From positions 1 to 64,000 of the forward strand of contig JAMXSV010000002.1 in assembly GCA_027559495.1 (NCBI GenBank): DNA of 64,000 nucleotides. Direction: 5' to 3'. Of this stretch, positions 58,168 to 64,000 are shown piece after piece; the stretch's first letter is position 1; each line of letters starts with the position of its first letter. This DNA is from Aurifilum marmelostoma (taxonomy: Eukaryota > Ascomycota > Sordariomycetes > Diaporthales > Cryphonectriaceae). Position numbers and translations under genes: made by a program. The notes under the pieces were generated by a model. That model was not told where the DNA came from and ran no database searches. It was given only the letters and a program-made list of their open reading frames with translations.

Positions 58168-59890
58168 CTACTGAGCCACGCCTATCCCCGATTCCCCTGT
58201 CTTGATCCCAAAATGCAGGTCATCCTCTTTATCAACATATTCATAAACTTCTTCGTCCTCCTGAGTTTCAGACTTGGTCTCGCAACCCCCTGTTGTCTCC
58301 GGGTCCAGACTGTTGGCTCGGCTCCTACCAGGTCCAAGCACGGCACCTCGGCTCTGTCCGTCGTTACATCGTGAGTCCGCTCTGGTAGTGCTGGGCGAGA
58401 CCACAGTCCTTGCCGTATATGAGTCTGTCCGCGAGTCGTCTCTCTTGTATCTGGGTACCTTCTCCCTCAGCATGTCCCAAGTTTCAGCTTCCATTTGTTC
58501 GATAACTTCCAACATGACATCCTCATCACAATCATCAGGCAAACGCCACTTAGGATAGAGGTTCATATGAGGCGACTGTATCCGGAACTCGTTTCCGGGG
58601 CATTTGAAGTAGTAGTGACAAAGTTGGCAAGGAGGCTTGCTAGTGGCAATAAACAGTGAGTCTTCCCAAAAGTCTGAAGGATTGGTCTTCCGTTGCTGAA
58701 CAAGATGGTGATGCAACAGGACTTCGCTGTGAATAATGGTGAGAAGAGTTTTCTTGCTTATCTCGGTGCGGAGCCTGCGCTTCCATTCTAGGCTCGGGGG
58801 ATCCGAGTTGTCGCAATGCAAATCGGAGACATCAAACTCGGGAAAAGCGACCCTGAGAGCCTTGATTGGGTCCGGTGATTCAGGTAGAGGAACACGTCTC
58901 TGCTTGGCAGACAAGATGTAAGTGACCCTGAAATCCTTCAACAGCTGAGGCCACATACGTGGCGCCTTGGCTATAATTTCAGCAGCCTGACGGTAGGAGT
59001 GAAGGCGCCCAAGGTGGTGACGCAGGCTGCGCCAATGAGATGTAAGAGGCTCAGAATCAGCATGGCAGTTAAGCCACGACTCAAAAGCCGTAGTTCTGCT
59101 CGCCTCGATAGCTTTGATCAAAGTCTCGCAGTCTTTCAAAACTGAATTCTGCATCAATTACGAAGCACGGAAATAAGAGAAAAGAATGGTCTGGAAAACA
59201 AAAATAAGGCCTCACATTTGGTTCTCGCGTTCGGCGAACAGGTCATGTCCCGCGGAAAATCAGCTTGATCTCGTAGACCAACCAAGTGATTCACAAAAGG
59301 CGAGCCTACCAATGATCAGCACTCAAGAATTGATATTTGACTCAGCCAAAGCCCGTTGACAGAAGCTTAAACTCACCAGTATGACCAGTACGGGACATGC
59401 ATTTAGCGATGCAGTGATCGAGTGCAGACGAAAGGCTTTTGAGGTAACAATTCACCTTACTGAAGTTGCACTCAAGAATGCGCCACATGACCTGTTTCTG
59501 CAGTGGTTTTGGTTGCAGTCTGTCAGGGTTCCTCTCCGTATAGACGAGTAAGTCCTGCAGCATCCGCTGCGTCTGCTGGAGTTCATCCTCCTTTCTCGAG
59601 TTGGAAGCTAAGAGAAATTCGACCCGATTGGATGCTACTTTAAGGCAGACCAGAGCTGTCATTGTGTCAGCACCCTTCTCGGTCTGACAAACCTGTGCGA
59701 TCTTGCACAAGAACTTCTGGAAATTGTTGAGTGACTGAATTCCATCGTTGTCACAGGTGAGAGGCTCGATGTCAGCCATGTCTTTCCATGCTTGGTTGGC
59801 AGCCACTTGGATGACACAGAGGTGGGATAACTGCCTTGTCTTCAGCTGCATGGGTGTCATGTCGGTGGGATGGGCTGAAGTGTAAGCCAT
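58168..59890 (-). CDS. OTT_1508-like deaminase-fold protein, 525 aa
   Basis: Exons 59377-59890, 59216-59305 and 58168-59141; joins in frame give 'RTGHTGSPFVNHLVGLRDQ' and 'NARTKFLKDCE'. The N-terminal helical part has 'CQTEKGADTMTALVCL'. The deaminase core has the zinc-site residues: 'IIHSEVLLHHHL' (H-x-E) and 'ATSKPPCQLCHYYF' (P-C-x-x-C), followed by 'NLYPKWRLPDD', as in this fungal family. The C-terminus is a low-complexity Ser/Arg and acidic tail ('QEDEEVYEYVDKEDD'). The family is placed in the nucleic-acid or nucleotide deaminase superfamily; no substrate is proved. ATG 59890 (MAYTSAHP) is chosen; a 5' UTR intron (GTGAGT near 59952) is likely. Confidence 0.85.
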
Positions 59891-60768
59891 GGTGAGATTG
59901 GCTAAGCAGCTATCAGTCACATGATAATGTGTCCAAAGTACGCTTCAACTCACCACTTTGGCTGGATTTGAAATTTTCTGAATACTTTATTCTTTAGTGG
60001 ATGCGCCGTGAGATGTTGTCTTTTCTCTGACTTTGTTCCAGAGGAAATGCAGTTCTTAAATAGATAATTACACAAGCTTCCAGGTGTCTTTGCCATCCTA
60101 GCGAAGAGAGAATATTCAGGTCACCGACCATTTTGTCCGCGCTAATGTGATATTGGGAGGCCCACCATACTGTAGTATGTGTTTCAGCCAAGCGGATTTG
60201 GGAGGCCGACCACGTTCGCGTCCAATGATAGAGGTCTGACTGCCACCATCACTCCAAGACAATGATAGCAAGCCGTCCCTAAATTAGCCTTTCGCCGGAT
60301 GTAATGTGGAGGGCCGGCACTGCCACTTCACCAATGAGAAGCGGCGACGCTCGCCTGAGCTCGATCAAGCGGTGCCGCGTCATGCAAGATGGCGTCGTGG
60401 CCGGCTTTACGACCAATATTCATCTACTCCTCCGGAATAGCAACATCTTCTAATACGACCTAGGATTTCTGTCAAGCGCATAGATTGCAGTGGGCCCAGA
60501 TCTAACAGAGTGACTACTGTCCCGAGATCAACGCGGAAGAATTGGCTCCCTTATAACTGCCATCATCTATTGGCGGAACTGTTCACCAGGAATGTTATCA
60601 GCATTTCACCTATTATAGTCCCACGTAGACGAGGATGTGAGGAGAAACAATCATGTCTATGATGTAATTAACCAGGTATTGATCCTGCCGGACATTGACT
60701 TGATTGAGAGGCAGAACGCCTTTAACTATCGGAAAGAAACCCGAGCATGCACCAAATGAGTACAAAGC
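59891..60768. other. Divergent promoter region, deaminase and C2H2 genes
   Basis: About 880 bp without a supported gene; probably includes the 5' UTR intron of the deaminase. Confidence 0.4.
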
Positions 60769-61953
60769 ATGCCCTTCCATCTCCCACAATCAGCTTCATT
60801 CGTATGCACATCGCTGAAAGGCGCAACACCATCTTTGCAGAACATTGGATCTGACACCATGAGCACCTCCGTTCCAGCTTTCAAACTCTGGGCCACAAAC
60901 CCACCCTTGTGCGAGACAGATCAAGAGGGCGGAGACAACTCCAGCTGCGTCACTCACTCATCGCTGTATCCTTCCTCAGCGGTTCCAACACTACCATTGA
61001 GCAACCAGACTCAAGAAGAGGCACGCTTGCCACTTTATATTGATCCCGCTCAACTTGACTCCCGAAATCTTCCCGCCTCCAGTTACCCATCTGGGAGGTC
61101 AGCCTACCCAAGCTATAATCCAGCATGTGACTCATCAATTTCTGTAACGCTTGCAGCTGCTTCACTTGCAGGTGACTCCTGTGTGCTGAGTGCATAGACT
61201 CTACACGGAGGTACAACTGAAAAAGCTCCTGCAACCCAACCCAGCTATCAACAACACCGAAACAGCACCCGTGACAACGACAATCTTGATTGTTCTCCTG
61301 GGTACTCAGGCTCTTTCGAGTCCTTGGACACTACCTTTGTTCAATCAGATGCCTCTGGGGTGCCATGCACAGCACAACCTAGAGAGCCAGGGACTTGCAG
61401 CTCAAGCGGCGACCAAAGTCATTGCGATGCGACGATGGCCTCTTCACAACAGGAGGCCCAAGTTTTGAAGAAGTCCTCTCGACGCAAAGCACCAGTATAT
61501 TGTCCAAAGTGTGGCCAATGGTTCCGTCGACCAACAGAGTACAAGTGAGTCTGACTTTCGTCATGAGCGCATCAGAGCTGGAAATAAAAAAAAATAAAAA
61601 GTCTTTTCAGAGCCTATTATATCTTTATTCATTTTATGGTAGTCTATGCTAAGTATGGTTTTGATAGCAAGCATCGGCATAACCAACATGAACCCCACTT
61701 ACCCTGTAGCGCTCTTATCAATGGTTATGCTTTCTGTGACAAGCTCTTTGGCAATGGAAAGGCAATGAAACGCCATCTGAAAGTAGCTCATCCTGCTTTT
61801 GCCAAGGATCCTGCGAGTGGTGTGAAGGACCAAGGAGGCAAATGTGAACCATGTAGGCGCACATTCAGCCGCAACGATAATTTTCAGAGGCACATCGATG
61901 AGCAACATCTGGGTATAAAGAGAAGTCGAAGAGTGGATCTGGCTAAGGTTTAG
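60769..61953 (+). CDS. C2H2 zinc-finger protein, about 335 aa
   Basis: Proposed exons 60769-61143, 61198-61544 and 61668-61953. The first part is Ser/Pro-rich and disordered. Zinc fingers follow: 'VYCPKCGQWFRRPTEY' completed across the second intron by 'KHRHNQH', a middle finger-like unit ('YAFCDKLFGNGKAMKRHLKV'), and a canonical 'CEPCRRTFSRNDNFQRHIDE' with the last His just after. The 54-bp first intron (GTAACG...GCATAG) is proposed because without it an in-frame TAG at 61195-61197 would stop the protein. A DNA-binding regulator is likely. A later start at 60859 is possible. It is divergent from the deaminase gene. Confidence 0.75.
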
Positions 61954-63304
61954 GTTTAGCTATATACTTTTCTATCTTTTTATCTGTAGTAATTGTTGCC
62001 TGCTTTAATATTCATTCCTTAAATAACTACATCTGTTGCTACATAACATTTGCTCTTATATTCGATTGTTAACTTAGCATCTCAATTTCACTGTAATCAA
62101 GCCTATTTGGGTTTCATAGAGGATGGGCAAACAAGAAAGCACTCGAAATTTGAGGCATGAATCTTTCTGCACCAACTTCATACCCTCAATTCCCGTGCAA
62201 TGTTTTGGCTGTACATCCACAATATCGTGTCTTGTGTAGAGTCCTTGGCGCAGGTATGGTTCACCCTGCGGATTCTATCTTCTGCTCTCAGAATTTTCAT
62301 CCTATAAGTGCCTCATGCACACTTCTGCTTATAAGCTGTTGCACCTAGATTTCCAACCATAGCTTAGATCTTGGGAGCCAAGACATTCTCATGCGATAAT
62401 ATGACCACCTTGTGCATACCTCATTTTGTCATTCAGTGGTATTTGCCAGGTTACATTGATGTGAGGCTGAAGAGGCTCTCGGTTAACAGCTTCCCCACCC
62501 CCCTCCCCTCCCAAAAAAGACAAGAATAAAAGTATCGATCCTCATGTCTGCATCTGCAGTTTGAATTTTATTCTTATCTTGTTTGTAACTCAAAAATGAC
62601 CGTGACTTAGCCTCGTCATCCTCAGAGCGGTGTTGACAGCGAAAAGATCTGTCAGGGCAGAGAATTCAAGATAGAGACGAAATTGACAAGGAGCATTTGA
62701 AGCAGCTGAGTAGATATAGGCTTGAAGTGTCTCGGTGATCTTTCTCCATGAAAGAATTTCCCCATAATTACCATGATGACATAATTTCCAGAGCCCCTGC
62801 TCCTTTTTGTTTTCATTCGTTGGAGAATGATGACACGATTGCTTTCTTCACGTTAGCCATGCACCCTCTAGACGGACATGAATTGCCTTTCGCCTTTCGG
62901 ATTCGTGTCTAGAAGTCGACGGTGTGCTTTTCATCCTCCTTTCATTAGATAACAAGACGATGTCTCTGAATCGAATGATACTACACAGCAGGAGATCCAG
63001 TTGTCATGATGCAATATGAAGGCAGCATGATTTGTCTTATGATCCCATATTATGTAGATGAAAAGAGCCATGGCTATAGATTTGATTTAGGCTGTTCGAA
63101 CTAATATTACTTGGTATGGCTGGGCTTACTTCTTACATAACGCTGGCTCCCGAATCCCACACGTGTATGGTAAGCCACAGAAACTCGGTTTTCATTCATC
63201 ATGCCCCGCTCTAGCTCCGATGTCATCTTCTCTTGTTACCACGCAATCATGTAACTGCCTTCAAAAGCCGTCTATATATGCACACATATACTGATCATTT
63301 GACC
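61954..63304. other. 1.35-kb stretch with no supported gene
   Basis: Upstream of the kinase gene on the plus strand. A C-rich tract followed by A6 lies at about 62490-62520. No ORF with features. Confidence 0.45.
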
Positions 63305-64000
63305 ATGGCCGAATGCACGTCAGTCTCAGACCTGACACCGCTATGGGACTCACGGTTCACCGATGACGGCGGCCAGTCTATCGCACTGTATCGAAGCCGA
63401 GCTAGTGATGAACAAGTCGATATTGGCCAGATCCTTGCTGCTGCTAGAAACGAGCTTCCTTACATCTCTCCCCACAACCTGACGCCTGACCAACAACTTG
63501 GCAAAGGTGGCACCTTTCAAGTCGCCCGAGAGTTGCTGACTCTTGGAGATGCTGCGGTGGAAGCTCCCCGCTACGTGGCCGTCAAACGCCTCATCACACG
63601 TGGCGACTCCACTGGAGACGCTCAAGCACGATTGGTCAGCGTTCTTCGCGAGGTCCGGGTGCTGGCAGAGCCATCTCTACGCTCGCAGAGATGCATCATG
63701 TCGGCCCTGGGGTACGGATGGTCCTATGATTCGTGGACCGGCTCGTGCCCTTACTTGGTCATGGAGTTTTCTGATCATGGAACTCTTGCGCAATACCTAA
63801 AACGCCACGGCCATAGTCTTTACGAGCGCCGCGAGATGGCACTTGATGTTGCTCTTGGCCTGGAGTCGCTCCATAATATCGGGATCGTGCACGGGGATGT
63901 GAAGCAGGACAACGTCTTGGTGTTTGACAACCTCCACCCAGTTGAGGGTGAGCACCATCCACAGGTGGCAAAATTAGCAGACTTCGGCTGCGTGATTTTC
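63305..64000 (+). CDS. Protein kinase, N-terminal part (cut by the window end)
   Basis: From ATG 63305 the frame stays open to the window end (232 codons). A short N-terminal region leads into a kinase domain: the Gly-rich loop 'LGKGGTFQVA', 'YVAVKRL' with the ATP-anchoring Lys, 'YLVMEFSDHGTLAQYL' hinge, catalytic 'IVHGDVKQDNVLV' (HGD in place of HRD, common in fungal accessory kinases), and 'KLADFG' for Mg2+ binding. Likely active on Ser/Thr. The missing C-terminal part may carry extra repeats, as in many fungal accessory kinases; this cannot be seen here. Confidence 0.88.
   Translation, partial: MAECTSVSDLTPLWDSRFTDDGGQSIALYRSRASDEQVDIGQILAAARNELPYISPHNLTPDQQLGKGGTFQVARELLTLGDAAVEAPRYVAVKRLITRGDSTGDAQARLVSVLREVRVLAEPSLRSQRCIMSALGYGWSYDSWTGSCPYLVMEFSDHGTLAQYLKRHGHSLYERREMALDVALGLESLHNIGIVHGDVKQDNVLVFDNLHPVEGEHHPQVAKLADFGCVIF

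Overview
This window is nuclear DNA of a filamentous ascomycete (Pezizomycotina; a Eurotiomycete such as Aspergillus or Penicillium is my guess, not proven). The reasons are introns of about 50-90 bp with GT...AG ends and CTRAY-type branch points, Zn2Cys6, HET and PTH11-like families, and retroelements with the C-to-T decay (TAG and TAA where CAG and CAA are expected) typical of repeat-induced point mutation (RIP).

Layout. (1) 1-9795: a nest of two Ty3/gypsy retrotransposons on the minus strand, both ruined by RIP. One complete element (2227-9782, two 463-bp LTRs) sits inside the last few bases of the LTR of a second, older copy of the same family (1-2226 plus 9788-9795). (2) 9796-12840: transition zone with an unknown 193-aa gene, a 32-bp tandem repeat and a small secreted-protein gene. 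(3) 12841-25035: tailoring-type enzymes: GMC oxidoreductase, LovD-like beta-lactamase-fold acyltransferase, SDR, P450 and, on the other strand, an aldo-keto reductase. No PKS, NRPS or terpene synthase is seen. The GMC and LovD-like genes each carry a single-base frame break. (4) 25036-29663: gene-poor DNA with a PTH11-like remnant, a tRNA-like element and a short dispersed repeat. (5) 29664-43801: carbohydrate-type genes: secreted beta-propeller lactonase, MFS sugar transporter, Zn2Cys6 regulator, ketose-reductase-like SDR, dihydroxyacetone-synthase-like transketolase and a berberine-bridge-type FAD oxidase. They could form one sugar or polyol route with its own uptake and regulator. (6) 45646-46529: a secreted cysteine-rich protein. 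(7) 49301-64000: an accessory region with a broken HET-domain gene, an integral membrane protein, a 487-bp TIR element, decayed ORFs, an OTT_1508-like deaminase, a C2H2 protein and the start of a protein kinase. This mix looks like fungal self/non-self or defence machinery.

How the genes may work together. Region 3 looks like a backbone-less or decaying metabolite cluster. Region 5 reads as uptake, regulation, redox and carbon rearrangement of an unknown sugar. Region 7 combines sensor, effector-like and signalling genes in a transposon-rich setting. Exon models were built by hand and checked by reading frame. Single-base frame breaks in at least four genes (GMC, LovD-like, Zn2Cys6 and HET, two of them in homopolymer runs) may be true decay or assembly errors, and only read data can tell. 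The HET gene also has an in-frame stop.
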